Shown here in pieces: positions 56,210 through 64,000 of a DNA stretch of 64,000 nt (its first letter is position 1; every line of letters begins with the position of its first letter). Below the pieces are notes generated by a model. That model had not been told where the DNA came from. It saw only the letters and a program-made list of their open reading frames with translations, and did no database searches. The DNA comes from Pseudohalocynthiibacter aestuariivivens (GTDB lineage Bacteria > Pseudomonadota > Alphaproteobacteria > Rhodobacterales > Rhodobacteraceae), in assembly GCF_018457175.1 (NCBI RefSeq), contig NZ_JAGFNU010000007.1:124001-188000 (forward strand). The letters are read 5' to 3'. The position numbers and the translations under genes were made by a program.

Positions 56210-57093
56210 GACTGATCCTCGTGATAAAGGCCAAGCTGATGGCGGCGTTGATGGAATTTTCCGACCCGCTCAACAATCTCGTCGCTTGCGGATGCGATTA
56301 CGAATGAAAGCAGTATTTCAAGCAGCGCAATTGTCGAAACAGAAGACGGAAAAAACTGAGGCGTATCCGCCGCAACGATAAACCCATGATCAGCCCCCCG
56401 TATGATCGGAGAGGCGGGGCTGTCGGAAATTCCGATCACGATCACGCCCTGTTCGCGCGCGATGCGTACGGCCTCGACAACTTCGGACCGGTAGGGTTTG
56501 CAGGTTATGGCGATCAGAACGTCCTGCTTATCTGCCCATGCAAGATCATCGACAGCGGTGCTGCCCATGCGTGGGATGGCGTGGAACTGTATCATTCCGG
56601 TCGAAGCCAGATAGGTAAAGTTCTGCGCGTTCGAACTGTTCACACCAACGCCCAGTGTGAAGGTTTGCCGCGATGCCCAGATCGCCTCTGCCGCTGCTGA
56701 AAGCTGTTGGTCAGATATATTTGCAAATGTTTCTTCAATGTTTCGCAGCGCTGAATTGACCATATCAGCATAGAGACTACCAAGCTTGCCAGAGCTTCCA
56801 ATCTGCTGCAACCAGCGTGCACGGTCTGGAAAACTTGCTGTCCCATTGCGAATCGCCGTGCGGAAGGGTTCTCGAAAATCCTCATACCCCTCAAAGCCAA
56901 TCTGGCGCGCCATGCGTACCATTGTGTTGGGCTTAACCTTTGCGGCCTCTGCAATTTCACGCACAGTAGAAACGCCAACATCATTTGGGTTTTCCAATAC
57001 GTAAGTTGCCGCCTTGCGCGTCTCTGGCGTCAGGTCGGTTAGCTCGTCTGCCAACCGCTCCAAAACACTATATGATACATTTGTGTCATTCAT
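56206..57093 (-). CDS. RpiR-family transcriptional regulator
   Basis: A 295-residue RpiR/MurR-type regulator: N-terminal helix-turn-helix (about 1-80, including VREIAEAAKVKPNTMVRMARQIGFEGYEDF) and a C-terminal SIS domain (about 130-260) that binds phosphosugars or other ligands. It is divergent from the dimethylglycine-dehydrogenase-like gene across a 69-base gap and probably controls both operons. Start ATG 57093. Confidence 0.9.
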   Translation of the reverse strand: MNDTNVSYSVLERLADELTDLTPETRKAATYVLENPNDVGVSTVREIAEAAKVKPNTMVRMARQIGFEGYEDFREPFRTAIRNGTASFPDRARWLQQIGSSGKLGSLYADMVNSALRNIEETFANISDQQLSAAAEAIWASRQTFTLGVGVNSSNAQNFTYLASTGMIQFHAIPRMGSTAVDDLAWADKQDVLIAITCKPYRSEVVEAVRIAREQGVIVIGISDSPASPIIRGADHGFIVAADTPQFFPSSVSTIALLEILLSFVIASASDEIVERVGKFHQRRHQLGLYHEDQS

Positions 57094-57118
57094 GATTGAC
57101 TATGGTACAGATGATTGA
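57073..57118. promoter_or_regulatory. Candidate operators between rpiR and the DMGDH-like gene
   Basis: ATGATTGA occurs twice, at 57092-57099 and 57111-57118, with 19 bases from start to start, about two helix turns, in the divergent promoter region. The first copy overlaps the rpiR start. Just left, TGATACATTTGTGTCA (57073-57088) is a near-perfect palindrome at the start of the rpiR coding region. These could be binding sites of the RpiR protein. Not tested. Confidence 0.4.
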
Positions 57119-57162
57119 TTAGCCTGTCGAGGAATTTTGCGACTCTCGAACAGGAAAATGTG

Positions 57163-59637
57163 ATGTCTCAGAAAGATTTCCCCACGCGTACAAAAGTTGT
57201 CATTGTTGGCGGTGGCGTGATGGGGTGCGGTTTGGCTTACCACCTTGCGCACGAGGGGTGGGGGCCGGAAACGGTTCTGCTTGAAAAAGCCGAACTGACC
57301 AGCGGCTCAACATGGCACGCGGCAGGTCAGATCACCCATTCAACCAGTTCGTTTGGTCTGGGGAAAATGGTGGATTACAATATCGGCCTTTATTCAGGGA
57401 AGCTTGAGGAGGAAACCGGGCAAGCCGTAACATGGCACGGCTGTGGTTCGTTCCGCCTCGCCTATAGCGAAGATGAAATGGATTGGCTGCGCCACACGCT
57501 TTCTGTGGGTCGCTCTTTGGGATTCAACATCGAACTGGTCGGGCCAGAGTTTGTCGCAACGAAGCATCCGTTCTACAACCTTGATGGTGTCATTGGCGCG
57601 CTTTACACCCCCGATGACGGCCACGTCGATCCGTCGAATGTGACGATGGCAATGGCAACAGGTGCGCGCCAGAAAGGCGTGCGGATTTTCCGCCGCTGTC
57701 AGGCAACAAACATAACACAAAGCGATACGGGTGAATGGGTTGTCGAAACCCCGCAGGGAACCATCACCTGCGAACATGTTGTAAACGCTGGTGGCACCTA
57801 TGCACGTCAAATGGGCGAGTGGTCAGGCTTGCAATTGCCGATGACGTCGATGACGCACCACTATCTGGTTACTGAAAACGTGCCAGAGTTCGAAGACCTT
57901 GAAACAGAACTGCCGGTCATTCGCGACGACAAGAAGGTTTCAGGCTACATCCGCATGGAACAAAAAAAGGGTCTGATCGGTATTTACGAAAAGCAAAACC
58001 CCAACACGGTTTGGGAAGACCATTGCCCATGGGAAGCTGAGAACGAACTTTTCGCCGCTGATTATGACCGCATCATGCCGTGGCTTGAAAATTCGATGGA
58101 CCGGATGCCAATCTTTGCCGAGCTTGGGATTACCCGTGAAGTACATGGTGCCATCAGTCACCCTCCGGACGGCAACCCAATGGTCGGCCCTGCGCCGGGG
58201 GTTAAAAATTACTGGTGCGCCTGCGGTACGCAAATAGGCATTGGCTGGGGCCCCGGCCTGACCCGGGAACTCGCAAAATGGATGGTGCATGGTTCAGCGG
58301 ACATTTCCATGCGTGACTATGACCCGCGTCGCTTTGGTGATTACGCCGTCAAAGAATGGCAGGTGATCAAGGCGAAAGAAGATTACTGCCTGCGCCATGA
58401 AATTCCGTTCCCACATTTTAACCGGCTTCAGGGGCGTCCGATCAAACCATCGCCAATGTACAAGCGCCTGAAAGAAAAAGGCGCAGTCTATGAAGAAGTG
58501 TTCGGTCATGAACGCCCCCGCTGGTTCGCCAAAAACGGGGTCGCGCAGCACGACCATTATTCTTTTCGTCGGAACGAAGTGCACGACATAGTTGGTCTTG
58601 AATGCAAAGCCGTGCGCGAAGCCGTTGGCATCATGGACATCTCTGCCTTCACCAAAGTGAAGGTCAGCGGGGCGGATGCCGAAAAGTTCCTCGACGGGCT
58701 TGTCGCGAACCGTTTGCCAAAGAAAGTGGGGGGGATCGCGCTAACGCATCTGCTGAACCGTCGTGGCCGGATCGAACTTGAAACGACTGTCGTGAAACTG
58801 GCCGATGACGCCTACTATCTGGTTTGTGCAGCGTTCTTTGAAAACCGGCTTCTGGACCATCTGAACGATAACCTCGCGGGCGAATCCGTTGTCGTCAAAA
58901 AACTCTCAGACGACTGGGCTGCTTTGACCCTGAATGGGCCAAAATCCCGCGAGGTGCTGGCGCAATGTACCGATGCGCCGCTCGATAATACAAACTTCCG
59001 CTGGCTTACCGCACAACAAATCAAAGTTGCCGGTCACGATGTCTGGGCATTTCGCATGTCTTACGCGGGCGAACTTGGCTGGGAATTTCACATTCCGCGC
59101 GAAAATGCACTTGCCGTTTATGATGCGCTTTGGGCAGCGGGTGAAGCGCACGGTATCGCGGACTATGGTTCATTCGCCATGAACGCGATGCGTATGGAAA
59201 AAGCGTTCAAAGGTGCAGGCGAATTGACGAACGAAGTCACGCTGTCAGAGGCAGATGTGATGCGTTTTGCCAAACTCGACAAAGAGTATCTGGGAGTTGA
59301 GAAGACCCGAACCAGTGCAGAGGAAGCGGCGAATGGTGCGATGAAATGGGTTTGTGCCTATTTGCAGATCGAACCCGATGGTGTTGAAGATGGTCACGGG
59401 GGCGAGGCGGTTTTACTCGGCGGCAAAGTTGTCGGGTCCACGGCTTCTGTCGCCTACGGCCATACCTACGGTAAAATTCTGGCGTTCGCTTATATCAAGC
59501 CATACGCGAATGTCTCTGGGACCGAAGTTGAGGTGATCGTTGCCGGGAAGCCCCGCAAAGGCAAAATCCTTGCCGAGGCGGTGTATGATCCGGCTTCGGT
59601 ATTTCCCCGCACAGACGCAGCAATAGCGGTGGCATAA
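57163..59637 (+). CDS. Dimethylglycine/sarcosine dehydrogenase-like flavoprotein fused to GcvT domain
   Basis: An 824-residue protein: N-terminal FAD domain with VVIVGGGVMGCGLAYHLA, a histidine at 52 in SGSTWHAAGQ that in the family carries covalent FAD, and a C-terminal tetrahydrofolate-binding GcvT/aminomethyltransferase half (from about 430). Enzymes of this class oxidise N-methyl groups of dimethylglycine, sarcosine or N-methylproline and pass the C1 to folate. ATG 57163 has AGGA 8 bases before; the ORF extends to 57115 but is not preferred. Start of the plus-strand operon. Confidence 0.9.
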   Translation: MSQKDFPTRTKVVIVGGGVMGCGLAYHLAHEGWGPETVLLEKAELTSGSTWHAAGQITHSTSSFGLGKMVDYNIGLYSGKLEEETGQAVTWHGCGSFRLAYSEDEMDWLRHTLSVGRSLGFNIELVGPEFVATKHPFYNLDGVIGALYTPDDGHVDPSNVTMAMATGARQKGVRIFRRCQATNITQSDTGEWVVETPQGTITCEHVVNAGGTYARQMGEWSGLQLPMTSMTHHYLVTENVPEFEDLETELPVIRDDKKVSGYIRMEQKKGLIGIYEKQNPNTVWEDHCPWEAENELFAADYDRIMPWLENSMDRMPIFAELGITREVHGAISHPPDGNPMVGPAPGVKNYWCACGTQIGIGWGPGLTRELAKWMVHGSADISMRDYDPRRFGDYAVKEWQVIKAKEDYCLRHEIPFPHFNRLQGRPIKPSPMYKRLKEKGAVYEEVFGHERPRWFAKNGVAQHDHYSFRRNEVHDIVGLECKAVREAVGIMDISAFTKVKVSGADAEKFLDGLVANRLPKKVGGIALTHLLNRRGRIELETTVVKLADDAYYLVCAAFFENRLLDHLNDNLAGESVVVKKLSDDWAALTLNGPKSREVLAQCTDAPLDNTNFRWLTAQQIKVAGHDVWAFRMSYAGELGWEFHIPRENALAVYDALWAAGEAHGIADYGSFAMNAMRMEKAFKGAGELTNEVTLSEADVMRFAKLDKEYLGVEKTRTSAEEAANGAMKWVCAYLQIEPDGVEDGHGGEAVLLGGKVVGSTASVAYGHTYGKILAFAYIKPYANVSGTEVEVIVAGKPRKGKILAEAVYDPASVFPRTDAAIAVA

Positions 59638-60707
59638 TGACAATACCGACGAAAATGAAAGCCATGGTTCTGACCGGGCACGGTGATATGGAAAAGCTGG
59701 AATGGCATGATGATTGGCCAGTCCCAGATATTGCTGAGGGTGAGGTTCTGATCAAGGTTCTTGCCTGCGGTCTAAACAACACTGACGTTAACACCCGCAC
59801 CGCATGGTATTCCAAAGGAACACAGGAAAGCACGACAGGCGGCGCGTTGGAAGGCGCAGATGAAGAAGACGCAACATGGGGTGGTGCGCCAATCACGTTT
59901 CCGCGGATACAGGGTGCTGATGTTGTAGGTGAAGTTGTTGCAGGATCGAAAGAGCTCGCAGGCAAACGAGTCATAATTGACACTTGGCTGCGTGACTGGG
60001 ACGATCCGATGAGCATGGATAAAACTGGCTACTACGGCAGCGAATGTGACGGCGGTTTTGCGGAATACACCAAGGTCGACACGCGGAATGTGCATGTTAT
60101 GGAAAGTGACCTGAGCGACGCAGAAATTGCCACGTTTGCCACGTCATACGTAACGGCGGAAAACATGCTGAACCGCGCAAATGTAGGTTTCGGTGATACT
60201 GTTTTGATCCCCGGCGCCTCAGGTGGTGTGGGCGGCGCACTTATACAGCTGGCCAACCGCCGTGGCGCCCGGACGATCGCAATGGCGTCTGAGCCAAAAC
60301 ATGCCAAAGTCGCGCGATCAAATCCGGCGCGCATACTGTCGCGCGCGCCAAAAGGTTTGAAAGAGCTACTCAAGGATGAAAAAATCACCGTTGTGGCGGA
60401 TGTTGTCGGTGGTGAACAGTGGCCGGTTCTCATTGATCTACTGGAACGCGGCGGGCGTTACACCTGCGCAGGTGCTATCGCAGGCCCCATCGTTGAAATG
60501 GATCTAAGGACCTTCTACTTGCGTGATCTCACCTTCACTGGTGCAACGATCGTCCCTCCGGGTGTTTTTGCAGACCTGGTTGGATATATTGCGCGAGGAG
60601 AGATCAAACCGATGCTGGCGGCGACTTACCCTCTGCGCGAACTGCATGCTGCACAACGGGCCTTCATCAACAAAAAACACACCGGTAACATCGTGGTGGT
60701 GCCATGA
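59637..60707 (+). CDS. MDR-superfamily NAD(P)H quinone oxidoreductase-like protein
   Basis: A 356-residue medium-chain dehydrogenase/reductase. The cofactor motif is GASGGVGG (193-200); no clear set of structural or catalytic zinc cysteines is seen, so it is closer to quinone oxidoreductases than to zinc alcohol dehydrogenases. A mid-protein insertion (about 60-90 and 115-140) is unusual. It overlaps the preceding stop by one base (TAATG). It is not AcuI-like in its N-terminus, so reduction of acryloyl-CoA is only a possibility. Confidence 0.8.
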   Translation: MTIPTKMKAMVLTGHGDMEKLEWHDDWPVPDIAEGEVLIKVLACGLNNTDVNTRTAWYSKGTQESTTGGALEGADEEDATWGGAPITFPRIQGADVVGEVVAGSKELAGKRVIIDTWLRDWDDPMSMDKTGYYGSECDGGFAEYTKVDTRNVHVMESDLSDAEIATFATSYVTAENMLNRANVGFGDTVLIPGASGGVGGALIQLANRRGARTIAMASEPKHAKVARSNPARILSRAPKGLKELLKDEKITVVADVVGGEQWPVLIDLLERGGRYTCAGAIAGPIVEMDLRTFYLRDLTFTGATIVPPGVFADLVGYIARGEIKPMLAATYPLRELHAAQRAFINKKHTGNIVVVP

Positions 60708-61306
60708 CACATCGGGAATTTGCAAAAGCCCTTGCAGAAACGGCCACTCTGCACACCGACCACCCGGATGTCGCAGCCTTTTGCCCATTCCCAAACAATG
60801 TGAAATGGCGTGAGTTAGAGCCGTTTTATGTGCCTGCAGCAAAAACGATGGTTACTGATACCGGATTTAGTACCGATAAATATACGTCCCTTCGCGATGC
60901 ATTGATTGTATTGTGGGACAAGGCAAATTGGCGAAAAACCTATCGTGGCACGAATATCGGGGACGACTTTCTGAACCGGTTCGGTTGCTACGAACTTGTT
61001 GGTTATGAAGGACACTTTGAGTGCCGGGAAATGAGCTCGTTTCTCGTCTATTCAGATGCAGGTCTCCACTATCCCTGGCACCATCATCCGGCAGAAGAAA
61101 TGTATATGATCATCGCAGGTGAAGCCTTGTTCGAAGCAGAAGGCAAACCATCGCGTGTTCTGGGATCGGGCGATACAGCATTTCATGCCAGTAACCAACC
61201 ACATGCCATGACAACGCAGGACAGCCCGGTGCTGGCCTACGTAATCTGGCGAGGTGAGGGAATGGATACAGGCCCGGTCCTGACTGAAAGGCCGGTAAAC
61301 GAATGA
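60704..61306 (+). CDS. dddQ: DddQ-like cupin (DMSP lyase family)
   Basis: A 200-residue single-domain cupin. Residues H126, H128, E132, Y134 and H167 fit the order and spacing of the DddQ metal ligands and catalytic tyrosine (HHHPAEEMY then QPHAM). DddQ cleaves dimethylsulfoniopropionate (DMSP) to dimethyl sulfide and acrylate; activity with DMSP is weak in some members, so the true substrate may differ. The gene overlaps its neighbours by 4 bases on both sides, in a betaine-type catabolic operon. Family call is good, substrate not proven. Confidence 0.8.
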   Translation: MTHREFAKALAETATLHTDHPDVAAFCPFPNNVKWRELEPFYVPAAKTMVTDTGFSTDKYTSLRDALIVLWDKANWRKTYRGTNIGDDFLNRFGCYELVGYEGHFECREMSSFLVYSDAGLHYPWHHHPAEEMYMIIAGEALFEAEGKPSRVLGSGDTAFHASNQPHAMTTQDSPVLAYVIWRGEGMDTGPVLTERPVNE

Positions 61307-62409
61307 AAATCACCCGTATCTCAGTTTATAAAACGCATTTACCCTATGTTGGCGGGACTTATGTCTGGGGGGCTGGCAATGCTATCGCAACTGCCATGGC
61401 ATCAGTTGTTGTGGTCGACACCGACGCCGGGATATCCGGGTGTGGCGAATTCACGCCTTGTGGTGAAAACTACATGGTCGCCCATTCCGAAGGGGTAGAG
61501 GCGTTCGCCAAACTGGCGGCAAAACAGCTGATCGGCGAAGACCCGCGGCAGGTTTCCCGGATCGAACGGCTGATGGATCATATCGTTCAGGGACATGGCT
61601 ATGCCAAAGCGCCATTTGATGCCGCTTGCTGGGATATTCTGGGTCAGGCGTCAGGGCAACCGGTCTGGATGCTGATGGGTGGTAAACTGACGGATGGTGC
61701 GCCGATGTATCGGGTGGCACCGCAAAAGGCGACAGAAGAAACCATTGCCGAGATGGAAGTGCACCGCGCCTCAGGATACCGTCAGTTTCAGATCAAGGTT
61801 GGTCGTGATTGGGCGGGGGATATCGACCGTATCCGGGCAACCGTACCGTTGCTAAAGCCGGGCGAAAAGGCCATGGCTGATGCCAATCAGGGCTGGCGTA
61901 TCGACAATGCAATTCGTGTCGCCCGGGCAACAAAAGATCTCGATTTTATTCTGGAGCAACCCTGCAAAACGTATGAGGAATGCCAGCAGGTTCGCCGGGT
62001 TGCAGCTCAGCCGATGAAGCTTGATGAATGTGTTACCGACATACGCATGGCACACCGGATCGTTGAGGATCGTGGAGCAGAGATGTGTTGTCTGAAAATC
62101 TCAAACCTCGGAGGGTTGTCCAAAGCGCGCCGCGTGCGGGATTATCTGGTGGAAAACCGCATTCCGGTTGTTTCCGAAGACACCTGGGGCGGCGAAATCA
62201 CGACAGCTGCGGTTGCTCATTTCGCAGCGTCCACGCCTGAAGAATACCTGATTAATTCGACCGACCTGCACAACTACAATTCACGATCGACCGGGATAGG
62301 TGGACCAACCACCAAAGGCGGTAAGTTGTACGCTACAGACACCCCTGGACTTGGTGTGACACCAGATTTTGACAGTCTTGGACATCCCATTGCGGTCTAT
62401 GGAGAATAG
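61303..62409 (+). CDS. Enolase-superfamily enzyme 1 (mandelate racemase/muconate lactonizing type)
   Basis: A 368-residue member of the mandelate racemase/muconate lactonizing group. Catalytic lysine K165 (FQIKVG), metal ligands D193 (ADANQGW), E218 (LEQPC) and D241 (KLDEC), and the second-side lysine K265 (CCLKIS) are visible. The arrangement resembles that of proline-betaine and hydroxyproline-betaine epimerases (HpbD), whose clusters also have Rieske enzymes. Overlaps the DddQ-like gene by 4 bases. Confidence 0.88.
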   Translation: MKITRISVYKTHLPYVGGTYVWGAGNAIATAMASVVVVDTDAGISGCGEFTPCGENYMVAHSEGVEAFAKLAAKQLIGEDPRQVSRIERLMDHIVQGHGYAKAPFDAACWDILGQASGQPVWMLMGGKLTDGAPMYRVAPQKATEETIAEMEVHRASGYRQFQIKVGRDWAGDIDRIRATVPLLKPGEKAMADANQGWRIDNAIRVARATKDLDFILEQPCKTYEECQQVRRVAAQPMKLDECVTDIRMAHRIVEDRGAEMCCLKISNLGGLSKARRVRDYLVENRIPVVSEDTWGGEITTAAVAHFAASTPEEYLINSTDLHNYNSRSTGIGGPTTKGGKLYATDTPGLGVTPDFDSLGHPIAVYGE

Positions 62410-62412
62410 GCT

Positions 62413-63522
62413 ATGAAGATCACCAGAGTAACGGCCTATCAGTTGGATATGCCATTAACAGAGCCTTATTTTCTGTCAGGCGGGCGGCTGAGGTTCGAAA
62501 AACTGGACAGCACTTTCGTCCGGATTGAAACGGATGAAGGTCTGATCGGCTGGGGCGAAGGCTGCCCGTGGGGCCATACATATCTTCCAGCGCACGGACC
62601 TGGCATTAGGGCAGGTTTGGAGATTCTGGCGCCCGCGCTGATTGGGCTGGATCCACGAGGCCTTGACCATATTAACCGGGTGATGGACGTGCAGTTACCG
62701 GGGCATCCATATGTCAAATCCCCACTGGATTTGGCCTGTTGGGACATTCTGGGGCAGGCGGCCGGAATGCCCTTGTGGCAGCTATTTGGCGGGGCAAGTG
62801 CGACACCTGTCGAGGTTAATTCCTCCATCTCTACAGGTACGCCTGACCAGATGATCGCATTAATCCGCAAAGCGTCACAAAAAGGATATCGGACTCACTC
62901 CGCCAAAATTGGTGGGACAGATACCGCACTCGACATTGCAAGGATTGGAGCAATTTCAGCGGCACTTCCTTCAGGCGAAAATGTAACTTTTGATGTGAAC
63001 CGGGCCTGGTCGCCGGGCACCGCAATTCAGGTTCTGAATTCGACCAACACACGCGATTGGGTCGAGCAGCCTTGTCAGACGCTTGAGCAATGCGCCCATG
63101 TCGCTGCCCGTGTCCATAACCCGATTATGCTCGACGAATGCCTGCATACATTTGATGATCATCTGGAGGCCTGGAAAACGCGCGGGTGCGAGGGCGTGAA
63201 AGTAAAACCAAATCGTGTTGGTGGCCTTACACGCGCACGGCAAATTCGCGATTTCGGCATTTCTGTTGGCTGGCAAATGCATATCGAAGATGTTGGCGGG
63301 TCGGCCTTGGCGGACACCGTAGCCATACATCTGGCTGCGTCCACCCCAGATGAAAATCGCCTTGCAAGCTGGTTGTGCCACTATCATCTGGCGATTGATC
63401 CGGTTCCGGGGCAGGGTGCGCGGAATGTGAATGGCGTGGCAACTCCGCCATCTACATCTGGCCTTGGCGTCGTGCCTGACTTTAACATTCTTGGCGATCC
63501 TGTCGCTGTTTTCGGAGGGTAG
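62413..63522 (+). CDS. Enolase-superfamily enzyme 2 (mandelate racemase/muconate lactonizing type)
   Basis: A 369-residue paralog of enzyme 1. It starts with the same MKITR pattern and has K165 (THSAKIGG), D194 (FDVNRAW), E218 (VEQPC), D241 (MLDEC) and lysines at 263 and 265 (GVKVKPNRVGG). Two prolines and shifts around the lid (PYFLSGGRLRFEKLD) suggest a different substrate. Separated from enzyme 1 by 3 bases. Confidence 0.88.
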   Translation: MKITRVTAYQLDMPLTEPYFLSGGRLRFEKLDSTFVRIETDEGLIGWGEGCPWGHTYLPAHGPGIRAGLEILAPALIGLDPRGLDHINRVMDVQLPGHPYVKSPLDLACWDILGQAAGMPLWQLFGGASATPVEVNSSISTGTPDQMIALIRKASQKGYRTHSAKIGGTDTALDIARIGAISAALPSGENVTFDVNRAWSPGTAIQVLNSTNTRDWVEQPCQTLEQCAHVAARVHNPIMLDECLHTFDDHLEAWKTRGCEGVKVKPNRVGGLTRARQIRDFGISVGWQMHIEDVGGSALADTVAIHLAASTPDENRLASWLCHYHLAIDPVPGQGARNVNGVATPPSTSGLGVVPDFNILGDPVAVFGG

Positions 63523-63525
63523 GGC

Positions 63526-64000
63526 ATGAGAATAACCCGTATCACTTTGTGGCATGTACCCCTGACCAGCCACACGACGTATTTCATGTCGGACGGAAAA
63601 ACCTGTGACACAGTCGAAAGTGTTGTGCTGCGGGTTGATACGGACAGCGGGCTATGTGGATGGGGCGAGGTTTGCCCAATCCCGCACTACTTGCCGGCAT
63701 ACACGTGCGGTGTCTTGCCTGCGCTTGAAGACATGGCACCCATTCTGATCGGCGCAGACCCGATAGGGCCCGAAGCGTTGATGGCGCGGCTCGATCGCCA
63801 TTTACACGGGCACGTCTACGCCAAATCCGTGATCGATATTGCACTTTGGGATCTGACGGCAAAGGCTGCAAACCTGCCACTTCATGCATTGCTCGGGGGG
63901 CGTTGTACCACTGATATGCCGCTTTACCATTCGATCACGTGTATTTCGCCGGGGGATATGGCGGAAATAGCCTCAGAGGCGTTCTCTACCGGAATACGTC
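63526..64000 (+). CDS. Enolase-superfamily enzyme 3 (partial, cut by window edge)
   Basis: An ATG at 63526 opens a third mandelate-racemase-type gene, running off the right edge after 158 codons. The start MRITRI, the lid region (TYFMSDG), VESVVLRVDTDSGLCGWGE and the KSVIDIALWDLTAKA block match the first two enzymes at the same places. The catalytic barrel residues are outside the window. It follows enzyme 2 after 3 bases. Confidence 0.85.
   Translation, partial: MRITRITLWHVPLTSHTTYFMSDGKTCDTVESVVLRVDTDSGLCGWGEVCPIPHYLPAYTCGVLPALEDMAPILIGADPIGPEALMARLDRHLHGHVYAKSVIDIALWDLTAKAANLPLHALLGGRCTTDMPLYHSITCISPGDMAEIASEAFSTGIR

Noticed and set aside
57163-59637. DMSP demethylase DmdA from the GcvT domain
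   Set aside because: DmdA is a stand-alone GcvT-like protein of about 370 residues; here the domain is fused to an FAD oxidase half as in dimethylglycine dehydrogenase.
59637-60707. AcuI acrylyl-CoA reductase
   Set aside because: The N-terminal region and the extra insert do not match AcuI; it is only a general MDR reductase.
1-64000. CRISPR array, phage or insertion sequence
   Set aside because: No regularly spaced repeats, no transposase or phage structural gene were recognised in either strand.

Overview
The window is a chromosomal segment of a marine alphaproteobacterium, most likely a moderate-GC member of the Rhodobacterales (Roseobacter group). The main reasons are the gene order parB-parA-rsmG-mnmG-mnmE-rho-hemJ next to an AT-rich DnaA-box region, the complete RegB/SenC/RegA redox-signalling cluster, the AddAB (not RecBCD) recombinase, a mitofilin-like/HemY pair, and a DddQ-like cupin. 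No species can be named from the sequence alone.

Positions 1-48927 are dense, ordinary core genome. Left part: the 3' portion of mutS, then grpE-hrcA, rph-rdgB-hemW-ybaN-like and the parB-parA-rsmG-mnmG-mnmE-rho-hemJ run on the minus strand. Two perfect parS palindromes lie inside the starts of rsmG and mnmG. The 414-bp gap 14122-14535 has DnaA boxes and AT-rich DNA and is the probable origin of replication. From it maf-aroE-coaE-dnaQ leave on the plus strand, followed by secB, fxsA, a Tim44-like gene, mltA, a Smr gene, an MFS transporter and an esterase-like lipoprotein. Next come hslU, hslV, trxA, addA, addB, a murU-like gene and tsaE on the minus strand, with a DM13 gene set between hslU and hslV on the other strand. 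Then regB | senC-regA, a LysR regulator, a small unannotated gene, ahcY, a LysM protein, DUF2853, DUF1761, EVE, YciI, gpsA, tsaD | hemD, mitofilin-like, hemY.

From about 48928 the window becomes accessory: a lone membrane protein, a tRNA-Thr(CGU), a TPR protein, a rhodanese, a GC-rich multi-hairpin element with no ORF, and a GIY-YIG-family protein with helix-turn-helix-like repeats.

From 53717 to the right edge there is a divergent catabolic cluster. On the minus side: RpiR regulator, Rieske oxygenase, DsbA/2-hydroxychromene-carboxylate-isomerase-like protein, a decayed aldehyde dehydrogenase and a carboxymuconolactone-decarboxylase-like protein. On the plus side: dimethylglycine-dehydrogenase-like flavoprotein fused to a GcvT domain, MDR oxidoreductase, DddQ-like cupin and three tandem enolase-superfamily enzymes, the last cut by the window edge. 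Nearly every junction is a 1-8 base overlap or a few bases. This looks like a pathway that takes up methyl groups from, epimerises and cleaves quaternary amines or sulfonium compounds (betaines and/or DMSP), and it is the most interesting part of the window.
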